The notes below the pieces were generated by a model. The model did no database searches. It worked only from the letters and a program-made list of their open reading frames with translations, and had not been told where the DNA came from. Shown piece after piece: positions 1 through 6,856 of a stretch of 10,573 nucleotides of DNA. Positions within the stretch are counted from its first letter, which is position 1, and every line of letters begins with the position of its first letter. This DNA is from Ignavibacteria bacterium UBA961. Lineage in GTDB: Bacteria; Bacteroidota; Ignavibacteria; Kapaibacteriales; UBA961. The stretch lies in NCBI GenBank assembly GCA_002293005.1, contig DBCJ01000007.1, positions 1 to 10,573 of the forward strand. The letters are read 5' to 3'. The translations under genes and the position numbers were made by a program.

Positions 1-1
1 G

Positions 2-92
2 CGGAGGGAGAGGGATTCGAACCCTCGGTAGCGTCCTAAAACACTACAACGGTTTAGCAAACCGGCGCCTTCAGCCACTCGGCCATCCCTCC
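2..92 (-). tRNA. tRNA-Ser, anticodon GCT (reads AGC/AGU)
   Basis: Read on the minus strand this folds as a class II tRNA with a long variable arm. The acceptor stem GGAGGGA (92 to 86) pairs with TCCCTCC (9 to 3), and the discriminator is G at 2. The anticodon stem CCGGT/ACCGT encloses the 7-base loop TTGCTAA, giving anticodon GCT. The T arm carries GGTTCGAATCC. Class II architecture with a G discriminator and anticodon GCT identifies serine. The window ends one base past the discriminator, so an encoded CCA can be neither seen nor excluded. The gene lies just downstream of gyrA on the same strand and has its own promoter at 106-137. Confidence 0.97.
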
Positions 93-105
93 GTTTTTGG
101 GAGAG

Positions 106-137
106 CAAAGATAAAGAGTTGCTCTTTACATCCCAAA
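106..137 (-). promoter_or_regulatory. Bacteroidota sigma-A promoter of tRNA-Ser(GCT)
   Basis: On the minus strand there is TTTG (137 to 134), exactly 20 bp, then TATCTTTG (113 to 106). This matches the Bacteroidota -33/-7 consensus TTTG...TAnnTTTG with no mismatch. The predicted transcription start near 99-102 gives a leader of only about 8 nt before the tRNA 5' end at 92. The -33 box begins 16 nt past the gyrA stop codon, so the tRNA can be transcribed independently of gyrA. Confidence 0.85.
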
Positions 138-152
138 TAGTTTTTCATCTAA

Positions 153-2642
153 TCAAAGTAAATCTAATTGTTGTGAGTCTGCTTGAGGTGCATCATCACC
201 CGATTCATCTACATCTTCCTCATGAGGAACTGTAGTGATATCTGCGATTTGATCACCTTCTTCAAGTCTGATAAGTCTAACGCCTTGAGTATTTCTTCCA
301 ATGATCCGGACATCTTTGACAGGTTGTCTGATCAAGATTCCACCTGTTGTCATAACTACCAAATCATCACTGTCCTGCACTTCCATGATACTGACCACTT
401 CACCTGTTTTGTCGGTGATATTCATGGAGATAACACCTTTCGCACCACGCTTGGTCAATCGGAAATCTTCATAATTGGTGCGCTTGCCATAACCATTTTG
501 TCCAACAACAATCACTTGTGAATCCGGACGTTTGATGGCAACCATGGAAATAATACGGTCTGTATCAGCCAATTGCATACCGATGACGCCTGCCGCAGTT
601 CTACCCATTGCTCTTACATCACTTTCACGGAAGCGACATGCAAGGCCTGCATTCGATCCAATGATGATGTCATTTGAACCATCAGTAATTCTAGCAGCAA
701 TCAATCGATCTGTATCATTGAGAGTAATTGCAATCTTACCATTCGCGCGTACGCTTTCGAATTCTGACAATAATGTCTTTTTCACAGTACCATTTTCGGT
801 AGCCATGAAGATATACATATTCTCAGGGAATTCTTTGACGGTGAGTGTAGCTGTCACTTGCTCATCACTTGCCTTTTCAATCACATTTGCCAATGATCTA
901 CCTTTGGCATTGCGACTTGCTTCTGGTAAATCATAAACTTTCACGCGGAATACGCGACCTCTGTCAGTGAAGAACAAGAGATAATGATGTGTAGCCGCAC
1001 GGAATACCTGCTCTACATAATCATCCTCATAGGTTCCTGCACCACTTGCACCACGACCACCTTTATGCTGTCTGCGATAATTGGTGACAGCTGTTCTCTT
1101 GATGAAACCTTTATGTGAAATTGTCACGATCATTTCTTCATTGGCAATCATATCTTCCAATGTGAAATCACGAGCATCATGCACAATTTCCGTTCTACGA
1201 TCATCACCATACTTCGCTCTCAAACCAGCCAATTCATCACTGATGATCTGCATTTGTAATTCTTTGCTTGCTAGAATGGCACGAAGGCGTTCAATCAGTT
1301 GGATGATTTCACGATATTCTTGTTGAATCTTGTCGCGCTCAAGACCTGTCAATCTTTGCAAACGCATTTCGAGAATTGCTTTGGCTTGAATCTCAGACAA
1401 TCCAAATCGCTGCTGCAAATTGATACTTGCAGTTGGTGTATCCTTTGATTCTTTGATAGTCTTGATCACCGCATCGATATTATCCAAAGCGATGATAAAA
1501 CCTTCCAAAATATGTGCTCGCTTTTCCGCAGCATCAAGTTCAAAGCGTGTTCTACGAACAATGACTTCATTACGATGCTTAAGAAATTCTTCCATCATCT
1601 GCTTGAGATTGAGAACTCGTGGGCGCCCCTCAACAAGCGCAAGCATGATCACGCCAAATGTTGTTTGAAGTTGTGTATGCTTATACAGATTATTCAACAC
1701 AACCATCGGTGTTGCATCGCGCTTAAGTTCAATCACAATGCGCAATCCATCACGATCCGATTCATCACGAACATCGGAAATGTCTTCCAATACTTTTGCT
1801 CTCACCAAATCCGCAATCTTCTCAATCAATGATGCCTTGCTGACTTGATATGGCAATTCAGTGATGATGATTGTTTCTTTGGTTTTTGTGGCTTCAACAC
1901 TGGCTTTGGCTCTGACAACAACTCGACCACGACCGGTAAGGAAGGCATCCTTGACACCTTCATATCCATATATGATACCGCCGGTTGGAAAATCAGGAGC
2001 TTTTACATGTTCCATGAGTTCCGGAATGGTTACATCCGGATTCTTGATCATTACCTGCAAACCATCAATAATCTCTCTGAGATTGTGAGGTGGGATATTT
2101 GTTGCCATACCAACCGCAATACCACCTGCCCCATTGACGAGGAGTGTTGGTAGTGATGTCGGCAATACACTCGGCTCTTGCAAAGAATCATCAAAGTTGG
2201 GCCTGAAATCTACTGTATCCTTGTCGATGTCACGCAACATTTCCATGGACAATGATGCAAGCTTGGTTTCAGTGTAACGCATCGCAGCCGGTGGATCACC
2301 GTCAATCGACCCAAAATTACCCTGTCCATCAACAAGTGGATATCGCATTGACCATTCTTGAGCCAATCTCACCATTGCATCATATACAGATGAGTCACCA
2401 TGGGGGTGAAATTTCCCCAATACCTCACCGACTAGACGGGCTGATTTTTTATAGGGTCTGTTCGGGACCAAACCAAGTTCATACATCGCATATAAAATTC
2501 TGCGATGAACAGGTTTCAAGCCATCTCGCACATCGGGCAATGCACGAGATACGATAACAGACATGGAATAATCGAGATATGAACTGCGCATTTCATCTTC
2601 CAGGTTAACCGGAAGTATGCGCTCGCTGAGTAGCGATGACAT
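153..2642 (-). CDS. gyrA: DNA gyrase subunit A
   Basis: This is the 829-residue A subunit of type IIA topoisomerase, which with GyrB introduces negative supercoils into DNA. The N-terminal breakage-reunion domain has the catalytic tyrosine Y123 in an AMRYTE motif. The quinolone-determining region HPHGDSSVYDAM (79-90) has Ser84 and Asp88 at the positions of E. coli Ser83 and Asp87, the usual sensitive state. The C-terminal half is the DNA-wrapping beta-pinwheel. Its GyrA box, normally close to QRRGGKG, reads QHKGGRG at 525-531. The protein ends in an acidic tail rich in Asp, Glu and Gln, as many GyrA proteins do. The ATG at 2642 fits the family N-terminus (MSSLLSERILPVNLEDEMRS). No Shine-Dalgarno is visible upstream. 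GyrA rather than ParC is favoured by the GGRG box, full length and acidic tail. gyrB is not in the window. Confidence 0.97.
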   Translation of the reverse strand: MSSLLSERILPVNLEDEMRSSYLDYSMSVIVSRALPDVRDGLKPVHRRILYAMYELGLVPNRPYKKSARLVGEVLGKFHPHGDSSVYDAMVRLAQEWSMRYPLVDGQGNFGSIDGDPPAAMRYTETKLASLSMEMLRDIDKDTVDFRPNFDDSLQEPSVLPTSLPTLLVNGAGGIAVGMATNIPPHNLREIIDGLQVMIKNPDVTIPELMEHVKAPDFPTGGIIYGYEGVKDAFLTGRGRVVVRAKASVEATKTKETIIITELPYQVSKASLIEKIADLVRAKVLEDISDVRDESDRDGLRIVIELKRDATPMVVLNNLYKHTQLQTTFGVIMLALVEGRPRVLNLKQMMEEFLKHRNEVIVRRTRFELDAAEKRAHILEGFIIALDNIDAVIKTIKESKDTPTASINLQQRFGLSEIQAKAILEMRLQRLTGLERDKIQQEYREIIQLIERLRAILASKELQMQIISDELAGLRAKYGDDRRTEIVHDARDFTLEDMIANEEMIVTISHKGFIKRTAVTNYRRQHKGGRGASGAGTYEDDYVEQVFRAATHHYLLFFTDRGRVFRVKVYDLPEASRNAKGRSLANVIEKASDEQVTATLTVKEFPENMYIFMATENGTVKKTLLSEFESVRANGKIAITLNDTDRLIAARITDGSNDIIIGSNAGLACRFRESDVRAMGRTAAGVIGMQLADTDRIISMVAIKRPDSQVIVVGQNGYGKRTNYEDFRLTKRGAKGVISMNITDKTGEVVSIMEVQDSDDLVVMTTGGILIRQPVKDVRIIGRNTQGVRLIRLEEGDQIADITTVPHEEDVDESGDDAPQADSQQLDLL

Positions 2643-2683
2643 AATAGTATTTCAAGAATTGAATGATACTGATTTACAAGTGG

Positions 2684-2691
2684 CAAATGTA
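2684..2691 (-). promoter_or_regulatory. Probable -7 element of the gyrA promoter
   Basis: The minus strand reads TACATTTG (2691 to 2684), an exact TAnnTTTG. The predicted transcription start is near 2678, giving a leader of about 36 nt before the gyrA ATG. The -33 region about 19-20 bp upstream has no good TTTG (ATCA or TCAG), so only the -7 box is supported. The same 8-mer serves the neighbouring tRNA gene at 2902-2909. Confidence 0.55.
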
Positions 2692-2758
2692 CGCATTTGA
2701 GGGATCATTTCTGATTGAAAAAACACCCAAAACTGCCCTTATTTTCCACATTTTGCAC

Positions 2759-2788
2759 AAAAAAAGCCGTCCTGCTCCAGGACGGCTT
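2759..2788 (-). terminator. Intrinsic terminator of tRNA-Ser(GGA)
   Basis: On the minus strand a perfect 11-bp stem (2788-2778 paired with 2774-2764, arms AAGCCGTCCTG and CAGGACGGCTT) closes a 3-nt loop. It runs into a tract of seven T (2765 to 2759), two of which sit in the stem. This is a textbook rho-independent terminator. It lies directly after the tRNA, with only C2789 between the discriminator base and the stem, and separates the tRNA unit from the gyrA promoter. There is no U tract in the plus direction. Confidence 0.93.
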
Positions 2789-2789
2789 G

Positions 2790-2876
2790 CGGAAAGGGCG
2801 GGATTCGAACCCGCGGTACCGTTGCCGGTACACACGCTTTCCAGGCGTGCCAATTAAACCACTCTTGCACCTTTCC
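2790..2876 (-). tRNA. tRNA-Ser, anticodon GGA (reads UCC/UCU)
   Basis: This is a class II tRNA on the minus strand. The acceptor GGAAAGG (2876 to 2870) pairs with CCTTTCC (2797 to 2791), with discriminator G at 2790. The anticodon stem CACGC/GCGTG encloses the loop CTGGAAA, giving anticodon GGA. A long variable arm (GTACCGGCAACGGTAC) and the T arm GGTTCGAATCC follow. The sequence after the discriminator is CAAG, so CCA is not encoded and must be added after transcription. It decodes a different serine box from the GCT tRNA at 2-92; the two flank gyrA. Confidence 0.97.
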
Positions 2877-2901
2877 AAGTGGTTCTCGTAAAAACGAATC
2901 G

Positions 2902-2909
2902 CAAATGTA
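2902..2909 (-). promoter_or_regulatory. Probable -7 element of the tRNA-Ser(GGA) promoter
   Basis: The minus strand reads TACATTTG (2909 to 2902), an exact TAnnTTTG. The predicted start near 2896 leaves a leader of about 20 nt before the tRNA 5' end. No TTTG is present at the expected -33 position. That stretch instead holds two GAATTC hexamers 10 bp apart (2912-2917 and 2922-2927). Confidence 0.55.
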
Positions 2910-2983
2910 GGGAATTCTTCCGAATTCTCGATGCTACTTTCTCGAATGAAGGTTGAAATTGTGCACAACTTATTGGGATAGAA

Positions 2984-3015
2984 TCTGCTTCATTGCTTTC
3001 AATTCACTACTTTTG
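2984..3015 (+). promoter_or_regulatory. Bacteroidota-type promoter of the fbaB cluster
   Basis: TCTG (2984-2987, one mismatch to TTTG), then 20 bp, then TACTTTTG (3008-3015), an exact TAnnTTTG. The predicted start near 3021 gives a leader of about 41 nt to the ATG at 3062. The 20-bp spacing equals that of the other two complete promoters in the window. The box lies inside the longest possible fbaB reading frame (TTG at 2993), which argues that the upstream extension is not translated. Confidence 0.7.
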
Positions 3016-3061
3016 TAAAGCATCTCGCGGTATTTCTGTTTCACTCATTCGGACTTTCATC

Positions 3062-4129
3062 ATGATCGATTCGATTGTCTCCCATTTAGGCGAAAACGCG
3101 TCTTATTTACTTGATCATCAATCACATACCATCCCGAAAGAACAACTTCATCTCCCTTCACCGAATGCTGTGGATGAGATTTTTGGCATTTCGGATAGAA
3201 ATAACAGAGTATTGTCGAATCTTCAGAGAATGGCTGATACAGGAAGATTGGCTGGAACCGGTTATACTTCAATCCTTCCCGTAGATCAAGGCATTGAGCA
3301 TTCCGCAGGTGCCAGTTTTGCAAAGAATCCTGCCTATTTCGATCCTGAGAATATCATCAAACTTGCCATTGAAGGTGGTTGTAATGCAGTTGCCTCGACA
3401 TTCGGCGTATTGTCCATGACGAGCAGAAAATATGCCCACAAAATCCCCTATGTGGTAAAAATTAATCATAATGAACTGCTCACCTATCCGAATAAAGCCG
3501 ATCAGATCATGTATGGGACAATCAAACAAGCTTATGATATGGGGGCCGCGGCAGTAGGAGCCACGATTTATTTTGGATCTCCGGAAAGCTCAAGACAAAT
3601 CATCGAAGTATCCGAAGCTTTTGCCATGGCTCATGATTTGGGAATGGCAACGATACTGTGGTGTTATATCAGAAATTCAGCATTCAAAACTGCCGAGAAG
3701 GATTTTCATGTTTCGGCAGACTTGACCGGTCAGGCAAATCATCTCGGCGTGACGATCAATGCAGATATCATCAAGCAAAAACTCCCCGAAAACAATGGTG
3801 GCTATTCGGCTTTAAATATGGGTGGATCTTCATATGGTAAATTGGATAAACGAATGTATACCGAGTTATCCAGTGATCACCCTATCGATCTCTGCCGTTA
3901 TCAAGTTGCAAATTGTTATATGGGAAGAATCGGACTCATCAATTCCGGCGGTGCATCCGGAGAAAATGATATGTCGGAAGCGATTGCAACCGCAGTAATC
4001 AATAAAAGAGCCGGCGGAATGGGCTTGATCTCAGGCAGAAAAGCATTTCAAAAACCAATGAATGAAGGCATTGCATTATTGCAAGGTATTCAGGATGTCT
4101 ATCTCTGTAAAGAGATCACCGTGGCATAA
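3062..4129 (+). CDS. fbaB: Class I fructose-bisphosphate aldolase, FbaB/DhnA type
   Basis: This 355-residue cytoplasmic enzyme interconverts fructose 1,6-bisphosphate with dihydroxyacetone phosphate and glyceraldehyde 3-phosphate through a Schiff base, without metal. It resembles E. coli FbaB along its whole length, including TGRLAGTGY, ILPVDQGIEHSAGASF (catalytic Asp75), AVGATIYFGS, HVSADLTGQANHL, NCYMGR and NKRAGGMGLISGRKAF (314-329, phosphate-binding end of the barrel). The probable Schiff-base lysine is K238 in ADIIKQK, by comparison with DhnA-family aldolases. The ATG at 3062 gives MIDSIVSHLGENASYLL, which lines up with the E. coli N-terminus. A TTG start at 2993 would add 23 residues across the promoter and is rejected. 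No Shine-Dalgarno is visible. It is first in a probable operon, 4 bp before the ABC transporter. Why a sugar-phosphate aldolase sits with exporter and glycosyltransferase genes is not clear. Confidence 0.95.
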   Translation: MIDSIVSHLGENASYLLDHQSHTIPKEQLHLPSPNAVDEIFGISDRNNRVLSNLQRMADTGRLAGTGYTSILPVDQGIEHSAGASFAKNPAYFDPENIIKLAIEGGCNAVASTFGVLSMTSRKYAHKIPYVVKINHNELLTYPNKADQIMYGTIKQAYDMGAAAVGATIYFGSPESSRQIIEVSEAFAMAHDLGMATILWCYIRNSAFKTAEKDFHVSADLTGQANHLGVTINADIIKQKLPENNGGYSALNMGGSSYGKLDKRMYTELSSDHPIDLCRYQVANCYMGRIGLINSGGASGENDMSEAIATAVINKRAGGMGLISGRKAFQKPMNEGIALLQGIQDVYLCKEITVA

Positions 4130-4133
4130 TTTC

Positions 4134-5906
4134 ATGAAAGAACTCTCGCGATTATTTCCCTATCTGAAAAGGCATAAGCTACGCTTGATGCTGGGTTTTC
4201 TGTTTGTCACGATTTCCAATATCTGTTCGACATCCATTCCTCGTTTTGTTGGGTCAATCGTTGATGGCATGCAAAAAGCACAAATAGATCAAGATGAAGT
4301 CAATGCTTCCATTGGAATCATTCTGCTTTTGACAATTGGTTCAGGTTTTTTCATGTATCTCACTCGCAAGACAATCATTGTTGCCTCGCGATTGATTGAG
4401 TATGAATTGCGCAATGATTTGCTGATTGCGCTTGAAAGACAATCCCTTTCCTTCTATCACAAGAATCCAACGGGTTCTTTGATGGCTCTCACCACAAATG
4501 ATATAGCTGCGATGAGAGAATTTCTTGGACCAGCCCTGATGTATTCGGCGAATACAATCACTACATTCTCATTCGCACTTGCCTTCATGGGATCACTTAA
4601 TCCTTCGCTGACATTGATGGCTTTGCTCCCTCTCCCCTTCATGGCATTTCTGACATATTTTATTGGAAAAAAAGTTCATATCGGATTTCGTGATGTACAA
4701 GAACAATTTTCGCAATTGACTTCGAAAGCGCAAGAGACATTCAGTGGAGTGAGAGTGATTCGAGCATATCGAAGAGAAGCTTTCGAGACAGGTGAATTTG
4801 AAAAGCAAAGTGAAGTCTATCAACAAAGGAATATACGACTTGCCTTTTTGCAATCTCTCACCATGCCTTCAATGATGGCACTTGTGGGATTCTCAAATCT
4901 CCTGGTTTTGGGATATGGCGGAATGCTTGCAATTGAAGGTAAAGCAACGATTGGTGACTTGTCACAGTTTTTCATTTATCTCAATCAACTCATCTGGCCT
5001 GTTGCTGCTATTGGTTGGGTGACAAATCTCATTCAAAGAGCGGCTGCTTCAGCTAAAAGAGTCGGTGATATCATGGACATGGAATCAGAAATCATAAATG
5101 ATATTTCTGAAACTGTTAAGGCGAAAGGTATTTCCGGAATCTCATTTGAAGCCGTTGGCATGAGCTATCCCGGCAGATCAATTCCCGCTTTAGATGATAT
5201 CACATTTGAAATCCCCAAAGGTTCTTCCATCGGCATCGTTGGAGCAACAGGAAGCGGCAAATCAACAATAGCGGCATTACTTCCAAGATTATTCGATTCA
5301 ACCTCTGGTGTCATCACCATTGATGGACACAATATCAGGACAATGCCACTCGAAATATTACGAAAGAAGATCGGTCTCATTCAACAAGAAGCATTCTTGT
5401 TTTCAATGTCACTTGCCGATAATATCCGATTCGGAAATCCCGATGCAAGCTTGGAAGATGTAAAAAGAGCCGCTGAATTGGCGGGCTTGGCAGATGATAT
5501 AGCTGATTTCCCAAAAGGGTATGACACCATTGTTGGTGAAAGAGGCATCACATTATCCGGTGGACAAAAACAAAGAACTGCAATTGCCAGAGCAATCATC
5601 AGGAATCCTGAACTGCTCATTTTTGATGATGCATTTTCTGCAGTGGATACTGCAACAGAAGAGCATATCATCAAAGGACTTTCAATGCTCATGGAACATC
5701 GCACGACCATCATCATCGCGCATAGAATCTCCACAGTAGCACTATGTGATACAATCATAGTTCTCGATAAAGGGCATATCATTGAAAGAGGCACACACAA
5801 AGAATTACTCGCATTAAATGGTGTCTATGCAAACATGCATGAGCGTCAACAATTGGAAGAAGAATTCAAGCATTATTCGACTGAGATTTCGGAGATTGAA
5901 CAATGA
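4134..5906 (+). CDS. ABC exporter half-transporter, fused membrane and ATPase domains (MsbA/MdlA-like)
   Basis: This 590-residue type IV ABC exporter half-transporter should work in the inner membrane as a dimer. The N-terminal transmembrane domain has six hydrophobic segments near 16-36, 60-80, 135-153, 158-178, 245-265 and 280-300. The C-terminal ATPase has Walker A GATGSGKST (370-378), Q-loop Q418, signature LSGGQKQR (474-481), Walker B LLIFDD ending at D499, D-loop SAVD and switch H530. The residue after the Walker B Asp is normally the catalytic Glu but here is Asp499. That is typical of the degenerate half in heterodimeric exporters such as TM287 or BmrC, and of MdlA. No partner gene is in the window. 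The ATG at 4134 is chosen because an in-frame ATG at 4062 lies deep inside fbaB and would add a non-conserved leader. The stop overlaps the next start (ATGA). The substrate is unknown: drug, lipid or lipid-linked glycan. Confidence 0.92.
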   Translation: MKELSRLFPYLKRHKLRLMLGFLFVTISNICSTSIPRFVGSIVDGMQKAQIDQDEVNASIGIILLLTIGSGFFMYLTRKTIIVASRLIEYELRNDLLIALERQSLSFYHKNPTGSLMALTTNDIAAMREFLGPALMYSANTITTFSFALAFMGSLNPSLTLMALLPLPFMAFLTYFIGKKVHIGFRDVQEQFSQLTSKAQETFSGVRVIRAYRREAFETGEFEKQSEVYQQRNIRLAFLQSLTMPSMMALVGFSNLLVLGYGGMLAIEGKATIGDLSQFFIYLNQLIWPVAAIGWVTNLIQRAAASAKRVGDIMDMESEIINDISETVKAKGISGISFEAVGMSYPGRSIPALDDITFEIPKGSSIGIVGATGSGKSTIAALLPRLFDSTSGVITIDGHNIRTMPLEILRKKIGLIQQEAFLFSMSLADNIRFGNPDASLEDVKRAAELAGLADDIADFPKGYDTIVGERGITLSGGQKQRTAIARAIIRNPELLIFDDAFSAVDTATEEHIIKGLSMLMEHRTTIIIAHRISTVALCDTIIVLDKGHIIERGTHKELLALNGVYANMHERQQLEEEFKHYSTEISEIEQ

Positions 5907-6856
5907 AACTCTCGATTGTCATACCAATGTACAATGAAGAAGGTATTGTACATGCTCTCTATCAAAGACTTGAACATACAAAAGCTTTATTCAACAGAAA
6001 ATTTGATCTCATGCCATCTGACATTGAAATCATCTTCGTGAATGATGGCTCCTCTGATGGTACATTTGATGCGCTCAAACGCTTGTGCATGGATGAAGCA
6101 CATTATCAATTACTCAATCTTTCTCGCAATCATGGACATCAAATAGCCATTACCGCCGGCATTGATCTGGCAAAAGGAGATGCCGTGGCAGTGATTGATG
6201 GCGATTTGCAAGATCCACCGGAAACAATTGTCGATCTGTATGGGAAAATGCAGGAAGGCTTCGATGTCGTCTATGCTGTTCGAAAAAAACGCGAAGGTGA
6301 AACTCCATTTAAATTATTCACCGCTAAATTGTTTTACCGATTGCTCAAGAAATTGACAAATGTTGAAATACCTGTTGACACAGGTGATTTCCGGATCATG
6401 AGCCGAAGAGTCGTAACGATTCTCACTTCCATGAATGAAAGACATCGTTTTATTCGCGGGATGATCAGCTGGATTGGATTCAATCAAACGGGTCTTGAGT
6501 ATGAAAGACATGAAAGACATTCCGGAGAGACGAAATATACACTCTCAAAGATGATCAAATTTGCTTTTGATGGTATCACTTCTTTTTCTTCCATACCTCT
6601 GAAGCTCGCTTCCTATTTGGGAATCATCACCGCGATGTTTGGATTCTTGTATAGCTTATATGTTGTATTTCTAAAGCTTTTTGTACCCAAAGCACAGATA
6701 GAGCTCGGTTGGGCTTCGATCATCATCTTCATACTATTGCTTGGCGGAATACAATTGCTCGCACTTGGAATGATCGGTGAATATCTCGGAAGAATACATG
6801 ATGAAACCAAATTCCGTCCGCTGTACATTGTTGAACATATCTATAAAAAAGAATGA
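5903..6856 (+). CDS. Family 2 glycosyltransferase, polyprenyl-phosphate sugar transferase type (GtrB/DPM1-like)
   Basis: The 317-residue protein has a GT-A catalytic domain followed by two membrane helices. Visible motifs are SIVIPMYNEE (4-13), FVNDGSSDGT (45-54), the metal and nucleotide-sugar motif IDGDLQD (98-104), DTGDFRIMSRR (159-169) and the SGETKY...DGITSFSS block (207-230). Hydrophobic helices lie near 233-258 and 268-293. Family members such as E. coli YfdH/GtrB and dolichol-phosphate mannose synthase transfer a sugar from a nucleotide donor to a polyprenyl phosphate at the inner face of the membrane. Which sugar is used cannot be told. The start overlaps the ABC stop as ATGA, with GGAG (5891-5894) 8 nt upstream as a ribosome site; the stop overlaps the methyltransferase start in the same way. 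No GtrA-like flippase is seen, which makes the adjacent ABC protein a possible flipping partner (inference). Confidence 0.93.
   Translation: MKLSIVIPMYNEEGIVHALYQRLEHTKALFNRKFDLMPSDIEIIFVNDGSSDGTFDALKRLCMDEAHYQLLNLSRNHGHQIAITAGIDLAKGDAVAVIDGDLQDPPETIVDLYGKMQEGFDVVYAVRKKREGETPFKLFTAKLFYRLLKKLTNVEIPVDTGDFRIMSRRVVTILTSMNERHRFIRGMISWIGFNQTGLEYERHERHSGETKYTLSKMIKFAFDGITSFSSIPLKLASYLGIITAMFGFLYSLYVVFLKLFVPKAQIELGWASIIIFILLLGGIQLLALGMIGEYLGRIHDETKFRPLYIVEHIYKKE

Noticed and set aside
112..128. Inverted repeat TAAAGAG-TTG-CTCTTTA as a gyrA terminator
   Set aside because: The stem is AT-rich, has no following T tract on the minus strand, and sits between the -33 and -7 boxes of the tRNA promoter.
183..2557. 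Several plus-strand frames of 75-134 residues opposite gyrA
   Set aside because: They are antisense to a fully conserved gene, mutually overlapping, and show no recognisable domains.
2663..2968. Open reading frames of 64 residues (plus) and 87 residues (minus) in the gyrA-fbaB gap
   Set aside because: Both run through the tRNA-Ser(GGA) gene and its terminator; the peptide-like stretches are translations of tRNA sequence.
4062..4133. Upstream in-frame ATG for the ABC transporter
   Set aside because: It lies inside fbaB and adds 24 residues unlike exporter N-termini; the ATG at 4134 directly precedes a typical cytoplasmic leader and first helix.
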